Of a DNA stretch of 64,000 bases, positions 23,985 through 44,667 are shown one piece after another; the stretch's first letter is position 1; each line of letters begins with the position of its first letter. The stretch covers positions 1,039,610 through 1,103,609 of the forward strand of contig MNCI01026334.1 in assembly GCA_015680685.1 (NCBI GenBank). The letters are read 5' to 3'. A program made the translations under genes and the position numbers. Under the pieces are notes generated by a model. It had not been told where the DNA came from. It ran no database searches and was given only the letters and a program-made list of their open reading frames with translations. This DNA is from Gnetum montanum (Eukaryota > Streptophyta > Gnetopsida > Gnetales > Gnetaceae).

Positions 23985-26749
23985 TCATGTAGTTCCTGGT
24001 GGTGGTGGCTCCTCCACGGGTGCTTTCCCTTTGTCATGTGCTCCAGGCTTTAAAGCTTGATGGCACTGAAGTATGGCCTGGAGCTTCTCCTCTTCGGTCT
24101 AAGGATCTTGTGCTGTCCACGCAAGTGTTTTGATGTTTGATGGAGTTGGCACCTCCCACGGATAGGGTAGTTGCGGGAACATCTAGTTGGCTTTGACATA
24201 CCACGCCGCGAACACATGTCATTCCTTTTCATAGGCTCTGGCTTTATCTTTGTATTCATGGAGATCTATTAGCTGTCGAGCCAATTCAGTTGTAATGTCT
24301 TTCTGTCCCTGATAGCTTGCTTTTACCACCTCAAGTTCAGAATTTGCGACATCTAGTTTCTCAACCAGCTTCTTGCGCTCCACAAATTCTACTTCATATT
24401 TGATGTGGGTGGAAGCTACCTACTGCTCGAGCTTTGACCTTGGGCACCCTATTGTTAACATGGAAAGGTTGGCATATCTAAGGTTTGCCAACTCCATGTA
24501 TTCTATCAAGTCTTGAATCTGCAGGTCCTGGTTTTTAACTTCCGCTTGGTGGGCGAAGGCATATGTGTCCAATATGGCCCGCCAATCAATGTTTTGAACA
24601 CTGATAGTGTTGATTTGAGCCTTGGCCATATGGATCTCCTTCTCCAAGATTTGTTTGTACATCCCCACCTGATCACAGAAGTGCTCCTTTAGCTTCTCGT
24701 GTTTTTTAGCTTCATTCTGCCATGCACTTATCTCAATTGCCAACTTTTGGCGAATTGCACGTACCTCCTCCATTGAGAGGGTTCGGTTTTCTCTGGCTAA
24801 ATGGCTCACATCTCAGTTGACCTGGATTAATTTTTCTTGTAGCTAATGAAAGTGTTCATTGAGAACATTCTTTTGTTTTTCTACAGTGGTCAACCGAAGA
24901 TTATCTGCAACCAACTGCTTATTTTCTTCTTCTAAGGCCTTGAGTGCCTTAAGATGCGCATGGGTTTGCACCTGTGATGCGAAGGCATCCCAAACAACCA
25001 TCTCCTTTTCTCCTACCACCTTTTTATTCTCTGCTATTAATTTTGTTAGCTACTAGGTTCGAAAGGTTTCTAACTAGTCTACGGGAACAAATTGTAGAGG
25101 ATCCTGCTGTGCTATTTGTAAGGCCACGAGCTACTCTTGTAGCTTCTACACTTTAGCTTCAGCATGCTTGACCCTCACTTCGAATATGACCAACTTCCCC
25201 TTTATGGAAATGAGGTTTGATTGAATTACTATGACATCCTAAGGGATGTCAAACAGAGACGTCATTACTTGTCCTGTTTGTAGCAATCTATCAAGTACAT
25301 CCTCATGTTCCACAGGAGTCATTGAGGTTTCAACCAGAGTTTGAGCATCCTGTGATCCTGAGAGATCTGCCAGTGGCACAATAGGTACATTAAAGGATTC
25401 CTTGATGTGGTCAGCGACCACTTCAGCAGCTCTCGTGGCATTCTGGTGTTACATGACCACCACAGTGGCCCCTTCACTAGTCTCTAACTGCACCTGGAAA
25501 GATGTCGCGTTTCCTAAGATCTGTTGCAACCATCTGCTTTCCCCTCCTCCTATTTGAATTTATAATTCACCCCTTGTGCAATCTACTGAAACTATAGGCT
25601 GACTGGCATCATCGATGACGCGGAAGAGGTTTCCGTCATCACGACTTCCCCAACTAACCATCTCAGCGATGGCTCTAAGATGGCACATCGACAATCTGTA
25701 GTCTTGCGGTGGCGATGGCTGATCCTAACCTATGCCAGGCCCTACTTCTTATTATTGGTTGGGACCTATGGCTAGAGGTTGACTGGGTCCTGCAAGTTGA
25801 GTTGCAGATGGTCCAGTCATCTGTTCTTCTTCTTCACTTGGTCTCAGCTCTTCGCCAATGCTCTCTCTTGGAGCTAGCGCCTTTAGTAATTCAGCGTAAG
25901 AAGCATTCTAGGCTTTTCGGAGGACGTCATCAGTGTACCCCCAAATACCATCCCGTTGGCATAGTTTTCTAATAAGACAGGGGAAGGGCAGCACCATCTT
26001 CCCTGTCTTCCTTTCTTCGAACCGCCTTAGGATCTCCATCAAATATAGATGGGGTAAGTTAGTGTTAACCTTTCCCATCAACACTACACATCCTCTAGCC
26101 ACATACGTTGATATTCTTTTTAGGCCCTTTGTGGGGAAGAGGTGATATGTTCTGATTTTGAAATAAACTCTCTCTTCCATCGTCAGCTCACCAAATGCTT
26201 TATCTTTGCCATAAGCCTTTTCTAACCAATCCTTTCGCACATCGGGGTCTGAATGGGTGGATAACCGAGCAACGTGGGGCCCTAAATTTGGAAGGTTTAA
26301 CACTTCCAAAATAGCCTATGCAGAGAAATCAACTGTCACACCACAAATGTTAACCGTGGTTCCTTGCTCCCTATTGTGCTAAAACTAGTACGTTTCTCCT
26401 AGGTACTAGGCACCGCTTTTAGAGAGGATAGGCCAAAAGGGAGATCCTTTGAGGTGATCCCTAATATCCTTAGGAGCGCACTCTACAAAAGATTTGAAGT
26501 TTATCTCCACAATCATCATAGCGAATGTGGCCTTCTCATGGATATCCTAAACACATTCCGGGGGCAACGTGAGTTGTTGTCCCGGTTCAGGTGTAGTAGC
26601 AACTCCTCCTTCTGCCTGCTTGGACTGTCCAGTAGGAGGTTCTTCTTGATGGATGCTGAATGATTACACCTCCTATTCTGTATGTTGTCCAGTAGGGCCT
26701 TGTCTTCCACCTCTCTGAGATCGTTTCGTTCCACCTTGAACAGGACCAT
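23985..26749 (-). pseudogene. ORF3 of E3: coiled-coil protein with plant-transposon-protein-like block
   Basis: The start (complement of 26747-26749) follows TGTGATTGCAG. The frame is lost and regained several times, but long stretches survive. The complement of 25908-26309 holds the conserved block: ..EERVYFKIRTYHLFPTKGL.., ..GKVNTNLPHLYLMEIL.., ..FPCLIRKLCQRDGIW... This layout resembles the Pfam 'putative plant transposon protein' family found as an extra ORF in Tat/Athila elements (recalled, not searched). The complement of 24420-24809 is a strongly heptad-like K/E/Q segment (..MEEVRAIRQKLAIEISAW..), probably a coiled coil. The protein ends ..GKAPVEEPPPPGTT and TGA at 23985-23987. It is about 920 codons long if read through. 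Function unknown. Confidence 0.7.
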
Positions 26750-27217
26750 CTGCAATCACATGAGTCAAGTGTTAGTAAGGTTGTTTTTAAAGTCAAGTTA
26801 TACCTTGCTACTTGCCTTAATTAAAGATCTTATGTTATTACGTGTGATTGTGCTTGAAAATTGTAATAATGGGTCTTGTGACTTAGGTAGTTTCATTTTA
26901 ATCTCCCGGTGTACCTAAGGTCATATGATTTTTGGCACAATTATTCTAAGTGTTAGTGTTAATTACCCTAATTGATGTCCTTTGGGTGATGATAAATTTC
27001 AAAAAAGTTAGGCACTTTTCAGTAAGTGTCTCTCCCCCACGACTAAACTGAACACTCTGAGTTCTAGCAGGTTCAAACGGAATTAAAATCGGAGCACCAA
27101 TGAGTGAGATATGAGTGAAAAAGCAAGGGTCACGCAATCGCAAGTCGTAGAGAAAAATTTCAACAACTCCCCCCATGTGAATGGAAAAATGATGCTAAGT
27201 GTTGTGGTGGAGGTACC

Positions 27218-27282
27218 TATTTATAGGAAAATAGGACGTGATATTGCGTACGATACATTGCGTACGCGATATCTCGTCCCTA
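27218..27282 (-). promoter_or_regulatory. Internal ORF3 promoter of E3 (TATA plus GATATC/GTAC palindromes)
   Basis: On the minus strand an inverted-repeat cluster (27233-27280, with GCGTACGCGATATC and a second decayed copy, framed by GGACG/CGTCC) is followed by CCTATAAATAGG (27216-27227), about 470 bp before the ORF3 ATG. The LTR of this element has the same palindromes beside its own TATA box. Confidence 0.6.
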
Positions 27283-27589
27283 GTGATGTGAGACACCAAG
27301 AAAACACCAAGAAAATACCGAATTTTTAATGATTTTTCTTGAAATTAATGTTGGAAATTGAGGACATTGGCAAGTATTAAGATGTCCTAGGGTAATTTCA
27401 ATGAGTCAAGAGGCACTCTTAATGATAATGATGTGAACTTTAGCAATAAAAATTTGGCGGTTACAAAAAAAAAAGGAATGTAAGGGTACATTGGAACGTT
27501 AAAGTGATAGAGGGATAATAATAGGGAAAGAAAATTATGAGAAATTAAGTTGAGGGTAAGAAATTGTGTGTTTGAGCTAGAGAATCAGT

Positions 27590-28280
27590 GAAAATTACCA
27601 AAAATTACACAAGTGGGTCCTCCCCAAAGCAAGTTCCAACCTATAATGCCCTTGTGTAACCACACTTAAAGTGTCCATGGGCACTAGAAGGGTTAAATGT
27701 AATTCGCACTAATTCCACAAAACACACACATGTAAATATCACCAGAATGAGATGAAAATTCTATGCTACATGGGACACAAGCTACAATTACCTGAACAAT
27801 GAGATGAGATGAACTATAGAAAGGATCGTAGAGATTGGGACATGAGGTAATTGACCTAGGGCATAGCGAATCCTGTGTGTAAAGCATGATTAGTGTGTCA
27901 ATAACCTGTCATTCCAAGATCAGGACCAAGTCCATTCCTCTAATTAGTGACATCGCATTGTTTCATCCCATGATGAACGACTACGAGAGTACCATGACAA
28001 CGAGGCGTACGATCATTGGCGTTTTATGCAAGGGAGGAGTGATTTCTGTTTTATGGCACTTTGTTTTTCTTTTTCTTCTTTCTCTTTTTTTTTTCTTCTT
28101 CTTTATTGAATCCAGAGAAGTCGCCAACCTTCAAGCATGGATGCATGTCTTTCCAGTGGGATCCACTAGAACAGTGTTTGATTTTTGAGTGCCCTTTTGA
28201 TTACTCTTACTCCCATTTTCATTAGATCTACAAGGATCTTAGTACAACCACGTTGCATGATAACACCCATAGATGTCACC
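27590..28280 (-). other. Conserved spacer of E3
   Basis: Collinear with 12700-13310 of E2 and, near 27606-27700, with 52254-52330 of E4 and bases 1-60 of E1. It has no coding signal. A T-rich run lies at 28060-28105. Confidence 0.55.
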
Positions 28281-28970
28281 TGATGAGTGGCGAGGTACCC
28301 CTACACTCAACCATACGAATACGAGAATGCACGCGCGATCCGGTCGAACTCCGCAGACTAAATGCCTTAACACCACAAGAAACACTTGGGGTTAATCGTT
28401 CGTTGTCTTCCCAGGCTTGCTTGTATGTGTCATGGTGTATGGTTAAGCAAGTCTGAGGTATGTGATTTTTTTGGTATTTTTAAGTTTATCGCCTATGCTA
28501 TGAGAGAAAGGATTGAGAAACTAACTAATTCTAACTAATGTCCTAAGTCTAAATTAACTAGCGTCAGCATCCGTTCCCACTTACTGGACACACCCTGAAC
28601 TATGCAACTGTGGCTACCAAACGCTAATCATTACTGGGACCACCACACGTAACGCAAGTGCTTGAAGTGGTCGTACTGAGGCACCTATTTAGCTTAAGTG
28701 TGATAAATAGCTGATTCCCTGGCTAGCTGTACACACCCGTGGATGCTCGTAGCCAAGTCGTACTTATCACACGTTCTAGCCTAGCGATGAGCAGCCGATT
28801 CCTTAACTAGTCGTACACATTGGACTACTACTGGGATTACCAAGCGCAGATCCTAGAATATGCTATTGGGTAACCAAGCAGCCAATGCTCGTAGTTAAGT
28901 CGTACTCACGCATTGCAACGAGTAGCCGATTCCTTGATTAGCCGTACACATCCAGGAACTACATCGTATG
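28281..28970 (-). repeat. Truncated LTR inside E3
   Basis: Starts with an intact TGATGAGTGGCGAGG (the U5 end when read on the minus strand) but stops near 28970, before any TATA box or palindromes, so U3 is missing. Inside are three imperfect copies of a segment with 'agccgattccttgattagccgtacacat' and 'aagtcgtactcac' (about 28690-28950), matching the R/U5 repeats of the solo LTR at 15780. Gag sequence begins immediately after it. Confidence 0.65.
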
Positions 28971-28999
28971 TAAGGATTAGGATGATGCCTCCCATGGTT

Positions 29000-30530
29000 G
29001 TGTTCATTGGGCCGTATAGTTGTCAGAGTGTAAGTTGGTGGCCCTTTGAAGTAACATGAGGCATTGGGTTTGAACGTAAGGGTGCACCACAGTGTGGGAC
29101 TTGTGCTGAGTTGGAAGATGCAATGGCCTCTGAATTGTGTTGTCCCTTCTTACGGCCGTGTTTAAAGAAGGGACGCTTTGGATGTTGAGGAGGTTTCTCA
29201 CTGCTATTGGTAGTATTAGCACAAGTGTTGTTCGTGGGTTGTTGCGGTGGTGCAAGTACCTTAGGAACAATTGGTGGCATTGTGGAAGGAGGAAAAGGAT
29301 GAGAATGTTGAAAGTTAGGAGTATAAGGTGCACAAGGTGGTGGTTGTGTTGGAGGCATGGGTTGATAGTATTGAGGAGAATGATATTGTGGTGAGATAAA
29401 GTGTGTTGGCCCAGTTGCAGAATCAGGATGTTGAACTTGATAAGCGTTTGGGTTCAGATGATATGAAGGGTGTCTCCAGTCTAAAGGTGGTCTCCCCCAC
29501 AACTGGGATTGTTGCCACTATGATCGAACACAGTATCTCTGTACGAACTCTGGATGTAGCGTGTTTCCCCAATGCTCATGTAGATGTAACAATATTGGGC
29601 ATTGGCCTTTGGGGTGATTGTACAGGCATATGTTGCATTCATACATAGGATTGGCAGTTGAGCACTTATTCCCTTCATTCTTTTTTTTCGAATGTCTAAT
29701 GTTTCGTCCTGCTTCTTAGGTTGTCAAAACTCTATCTCCAATGGTGTTGATATATTCTCCACACTTTTGATACATCCATTCCAACATCTTATTGATCTTT
29801 GCCTCAGCTTCTTCTAACAATTGTTGTATTGGCAAAGATGATGTTTCCACCTTGAGATTTGTTGATTTCTCCTTGTTATGATCATGGACCTTTGTTAAGT
29901 TGAAATTTTGGTCCTGTTGATGTTTGTCAACACTCTCCCATCTAGCTAATTCTCCTTCTTCTTTTGCTACCTGCTTAATAAGCTATTGGATTTGATGGGT
30001 TCATAGTTCATATAGTTGACCTTAGGCATATGTTCCTAAGGTTTCTCTTGTTTCATTACGCCGCCCATCAATGATATGATACATTAGCCTTTCCTCGGAA
30101 AACCCATGGCTTGGGTAGTTGTTTAATAGTGAATAATATCTTTCTAAGGTTATGTCCAAGGGTTCATGTTTTGCTTGTTTCCATCCTTGGATTTGTTTCC
30201 TCAAGGCTGATACTCTTGCGTAGGTTTGATATTTTTCGTTAAAAACTTCTACCATTGTTGACCAACGTCATATCAAATTTGGCTTTAACGATCTATGCCA
30301 TACTTTTGCTTGGTCAACGAGTGTCATAGGAAAGAGCTTAAGTTTTTGCCACCTGTTATCAATATTGTTCCATGTGCAGGCATCGTAGAAGGCTTGTAGA
30401 TGTTGATGCAGATATAAGTCATAGCCTCTGGAAAAAGTAGGAAAGTTGTTTAAATCAAGCATGGGTAGACAGCTCTCTTTACGATGCCTACATGAGATTT
30501 GAACAACCTCTTATATTTGCGTTAAGCTTG
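29000..30530 (-). pseudogene. gag of E3, partly open
   Basis: The minus-strand complement of 30268-30462 reads MLDLNNFPTFSRGYDLYLHQ and on to ..DACTWNNIDNRWQKLKLFP.., followed by the complement of 30022-30255 (..ALRKQIQGWKQAKHEPLDIT..). These are the core capsid-region segments shared with E5 gag (54520-54960). The complement of 29023-29502 is the proline/glutamine/histidine-rich C-terminus (..PPTQPPPCAPYTP..). The N-terminus runs into the assembly gap. Frameshifts separate the three parts. The downstream protease is missing because the truncated LTR follows. Confidence 0.7.
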
Positions 30531-30988
30531 NNNNNNNNNNNNNNNNNNNNNNNNNNNNNNNNNNNNNNNNNNNNNNNNNNNNNNNNNNNNNNNNNNNNNN
30601 NNNNNNNNNNNNNNNNNNNNNNNNNNNNNNNNNNNNNNNNNNNNNNNNNNNNNNNNNNNNNNNNNNNNNNNNNNNNNNNNNNNNNNNNNNNNNNNNNNNN
30701 NNNNNNNNNNNNNNNNNNNNNNNNNNNNNNNNNNNNNNNNNNNNNNNNNNNNNNNNNNNNNNNNNNNNNNNNNNNNNNNNNNNNNNNNNNNNNNNNNNNN
30801 NNNNNNNNNNNNNNNNNNNNNNNNNNNNNNNNNNNNNNNNNNNNNNNNNNNNNNNNNNNNNNNNNNNNNNNNNNNNNNNNNNNNNNNNNNNNNNNNNNNN
30901 NNNNNNNNNNNNNNNNNNNNNNNNNNNNNNNNNNNNNNNNNNNNNNNNNNNNNNNNNNNNNNNNNNNNNNNNNNNNNNNNNNNNNNNN
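30531..30988. other. Assembly gap (458 N)
   Basis: It hides the start of E3 gag, the primer-binding site and the U5 part of the 5' LTR. Any ORF drawn across it is artificial. Confidence 0.95.
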
Positions 30989-31442
30989 ACTACCACTGGG
31001 ATTACCAAGCGCAGATCCTATGTACGCCACTGGGCTACCAAGAAGTCACACTTAAATGCTCGTAATCAAGTCGTACTCATTTCACGTTCTAGGAGTTTAA
31101 GGGTGAGAGAGAAAATAGTAAATAACATTTAAATAAATAAATAATTAAACAACAAAGTGAATGCTGCAATGATGAAGTAATCTCGATCTTTATTGCCAAT
31201 CATGTGTGCGTCCAAGTACGTCACACTCGAATAAAGAATGTCATACAATTACATTCACCACACTGCGGGCAGACACGGAAAAAATAATCTATCTCTGGAA
31301 GGGGAAAACTGCCAGAGCTTCGCTACAGTCTAACTCTAGGATTTTGAACAAGGGAGAGCTGCTTCTTATTTATAGACATTGTGGCAGACTGCGATATCGC
31401 GTACGCGATATCGTAGGGAAGATGCGATATCGCGTCCCATCA
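30989..31442 (-). repeat. 5' LTR of E3 (visible part)
   Basis: Matches 23300-23815 of the 3' LTR. On the minus strand U3 holds a perfect 22-bp palindrome (31392-31413; CGATATCGCG, centre GTAC) and a further GATATCGCG, followed by the TATAAATAAG box near 31370. Ends CCCATCA. Confidence 0.85.
31392..31413. promoter_or_regulatory. Perfect 22-bp palindrome in E3 U3
   Basis: Two CGATATCGCG half-sites meet at a central TA and are identical to their own reverse complement. The site lies about 20 bp upstream of the LTR TATA box. It is the best-preserved copy of the lineage motif in the window. Confidence 0.8.
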
Positions 31443-31447
31443 AATGT
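31443..31447. other. Target-site duplication of E3, right copy (AATGT)
   Basis: Exact copy of 22947-22951. Confidence 0.85.
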
Positions 31448-34071
31448 CAATATTTATATCAAAGTAAACAAGTGATATCACTTATGAAAAATCTTTACCT
31501 CATCACTTGTTATTGATCTTATATCAAGAATCTTCACCATCAACTATAACCTTCTTGTTGACACTAATTTTAATTTTCAAGTTAATAGTACTCTTGTCAA
31601 ACAAGAAAAAATTTGCCTTATGAGCTATCTATCTAGGCTACTTAATATTTTTTCTAGTACTAGTAAAATTATGCATAGGAGCTTTTGTCTCAAGATTCTT
31701 TATTACCATTTGATCATTCTTATCATTGACATTAAATAAACGTCCATCACAATGGCAAGCATTAAACACATTTTTTATTTTCTTTAGAATCCTTTTTTTA
31801 GAGCAAAAAAGGACAAACATTAAACAAACGTCCTTCATAATGGCAAAAGTTGCAAGAATTAGGAAGATTATAATATTTAATTAGTTGAATATAATTCTTT
31901 CTGCCTACTTGTATCACCATTTCTTTTTTATGATTGAGAAGGTTGACTTTAATAAAAAAATTACCTATGAAAACCAGAAGTTATAGAAATAGACTCCATA
32001 TGCTTAATGTGACCAATAAGACAAAAAATTTCTTACTTAGATTTCCAACTCAACAAACAAAAAAAATAAGAATAATACCTTGCATAAAAAACTTGGATGT
32101 CATATTTTGTCATTACATCATTTAACCACAAAATGAAACTTTGATGACGATGTAGGTAACCCAAAATTGGAATGAATACATATTGTGATGAAAGATCAAA
32201 AACCAATGACTCATATACATCATTAGGGACAATAAAATCATGTATCTTAGTTGCATCAACATCACTAGAAAAAGGCATCACAACTTTTTTCTTACTAGCT
32301 TGTAAATCTACATTTTGAGAATTAAAATAAATTTTCACATCAATAAAAGCGGTAGAATTTTCAACATTGGTTGAAGAAGATGGGAATATTATAGAATCCC
32401 CCATACAGGAATTCTTGATAAATCAGATCTACTAAAAAATATCAGATTAGCTAGAGAAACATCAAATCCACTGAAAAATTAGATTCACTAGAGAAACATT
32501 AAATCCATTAAAAAAACATAAGATTTGCTAAAAAAATCAGGTCTACTAAAATTTTATTATGACTATAAACACTTTGGATCTATGGAACAATAGAAATATA
32601 CATACTATGAGTTTTGTAAACATCATTAAGAAAATTACCATGTGTTCTTAGTTACATTTTTTTAAGAGAATACTCGATCACCATGTGTTCTTGGCAACAT
32701 TTTATATGAATAATATTTAACAAATGCAACTTTGTACTTGTTCTCCTTAGCATGTTAAAATTTTCTTCCTTCAATTTTGATAAGTATTGTTATTTATAAT
32801 CAATATATTCTTACAAGAATGCATGTTCATTGTCATAATAAATTATCTTTTAACAAGTTCATTTTATTTGCAATCTATAAGGATTTTTTTTATTTTAAAT
32901 AATTATAATCCAAAAATCTTAATCCAGGTGACTTTCTTGAAAAATGTTATTGAAATCCGCTGTTGTATCTATGATGCATTTTCTTCTTCCTATTTCATAC
33001 CTTAGTTGACGAACTAGTTAATGATAATTTTGGTTTGGTACAAGAATCCAAAGGCCAAATTATTTATACCTTGCAAAGTGATGAAACAATTACTTGTTGT
33101 AGGATCTTTATAATGACTATGTATGTAAACCCGATTTAATGTTTTCAAATATTTGAAATCCTCAACTAGACTCTTACCATTCACATGATTTCTCTTGTTA
33201 ATTTCATAAATAAACACTTTTATTTTTGTTAACTTCACCTTGATATTTACATTTTAAGAATTTATTTTTTTTTGCTTCTTGCAACATTGCATCTATCGCA
33301 TTTAACTGAATCGCCCAATCAAGGTTTTAATTTTTCCTGATTTCTTAGATAAGTAAAAAAACACTGCGTAACAAAATTGAAATAAAGTAATTAATTCAAG
33401 AACCCTTCCATGACGCGTGGAACTTAAATAGCACATAAACATAAACATAAAATGAAATTAATTGGGGTTGAAATAGGGGGGTGTCGCACCCCCTGAAAAG
33501 AAGTTCTATTGTTACTTGTAACCTGAATAAGTCATAGAGTTAAGGGGAAGGGGAAGCTGACAGCACTATGCATGAAACTCAGGAACAGCCTTATAAATAA
33601 ACAAGAGAAAACCTAAATTGGCGCACTACCAAAAGTCCACCCATACTGACTCGTTACAAGATAGAATGACATAGAATTAGATAAGGCAAAGAGCTCTCAA
33701 TTAAGGATAAAGAGAGTTTCAATGGTGACTCTTTACAACAGAAAGGGAAAGCATTCTTGTAGAGAATACTGATGATGAGTGTTATTGGAATGCACTGGTC
33801 TTTCCCATGGTTGCAAGAGATAAACTAACTGATGACTATCCAGATTGAACTTGAATGCTTGAGATGTGAGTTGGAAATGGATGAGGCAAAACATCTGCAA
33901 CTTTTTGGACTGCAACTTCTTCCACCTAGTGGTGAGCAAACATTTATTAGAATAATCTCTCCTTTGAAATATAACATTGCATCTTCGCTTTTAAATATAA
34001 TATAAAATAGTAGGCCCAATAACTGTCCATAGAAACTTGAGATTAGCTAATGGAAACTTGAGATTAGCAAA
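31448..34071. other. Spacer between E3 and the helicase gene
   Basis: No gene was recognised. Minus-strand stretches (31638-31838 and 32033-32404) are open, and a segment encoding CHxxGRLFNV is present twice about 88 bp apart, which might be a decayed retroelement or zinc-knuckle region; no confident match. A G-rich hairpin (GGGGGTG-TCG-CACCCCC) lies at 33477-33493. Two copies of 'gaaacttgagattagc' stand at 34032-34070 next to the minisatellite. Confidence 0.45.
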
Positions 34072-34263
34072 AGTAATGTTTTTAAAACTGAATATGACAT
34101 CCTCTTAAGATAGCTTATAAGTAATGTTTTTAAAACCGAATATGACATCCTCTTGAGATAGCTTGTAAGTAATGTTTTTAAAACCGAATATGACATCCTC
34201 TTGAGATAGCTTGTAAGTAATGTTTTTAAAACCGAATATGACATCCTCTTGAGATAGCTTGTA
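34072..34263. repeat. 48-bp minisatellite, four copies, upstream of the helicase gene
   Basis: Units begin at 34072, 34120, 34168 and 34216 (agtaatgtttttaaaaccga...). Copies 2-4 are identical and copy 1 differs at three bases. The array ends 351 bp before the helicase ATG. Because 48 is a multiple of three, the repeats stay open on the minus strand in two frames; these are not taken as genes. Confidence 0.95.
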
Positions 34264-34354
34264 TGATGGAAAAACGATAGAATCCCACTCCCACACATGC
34301 TGATCAGCTCGTCCAATCATACAAGGCTCAGATTCAACTTGCTTCGCGTCGATA

Positions 34355-34355
34355 N
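34355..34355. other. Single ambiguous base (N)
   Basis: One unresolved base in the 5' flank of the helicase gene. Confidence 0.95.
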
Positions 34356-34539
34356 ACTCTGTGTATGCCCTGCTCACTTTTGTTCATTTGCAGACATTCT
34401 AATTCAATTCTTGTAGTTTCCGGCATCGGTTTTTTAACTCAAATATTGTGCCTGTGACGGAATTTTTAGGTTCTATGTTCAAACATTTCTTCAGCTGAAC
34501 TTTTAATTGCATGCAACACTGAAATCCAGCGCAGTATCC

Positions 34540-34553
34540 GATATACATAAATA
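34540..34553 (+). promoter_or_regulatory. Possible TATA element of the helicase gene
   Basis: TATACATAAATATT lies about 62-75 bp before the ATG, the only TATA-like sequence close to the start. The spacing would give a very short leader, so the call is weak. Confidence 0.3.
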
Positions 34554-34614
34554 TTTTGCGCTTTTGGAGCTTTGGCGGAGTTGTTAGATCTCTGCGGCTG
34601 CAGCAGAAGCAGCT

Positions 34615-44667
<10,053 letters not shown>

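Larger units (their letters stand above)
22952..31442 (-). mobile_element. E3: complete-ended LTR retrotransposon lacking pol
   Basis: The element is bounded by TGATG/CATCA LTR ends and an exact AATGT duplication. On the minus strand the order is 5' LTR (starting inside the gap, to 31442), gag (about 29000-30530), a truncated LTR (28281 to about 28970), spacer, internal promoter (27218-27282), ORF3 (23985-26749), polypurine tract and 3' LTR (22952-23815). No protease, RT, RNase H or integrase remains; a U3-less LTR occupies that position. It is better preserved and more GC-rich than E1 and E2, so probably younger. Confidence 0.85.

Noticed and set aside
30488-31055. Long open frames on both strands across the N gap
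   Set aside because: They exist only because Ns contain no stops.
33471-33494. G-rich hairpin as a terminator or regulatory element
   Set aside because: A 7-bp stem with a 3-nt loop, 1.1 kb from the gene, with nothing else to support a function.
34047-34377. Repeat-protein ORFs on the minus strand in the 48-bp minisatellite
   Set aside because: Two frames are open just because the period is a multiple of three and the unit has no stop there. No start context, splice signals or homology.
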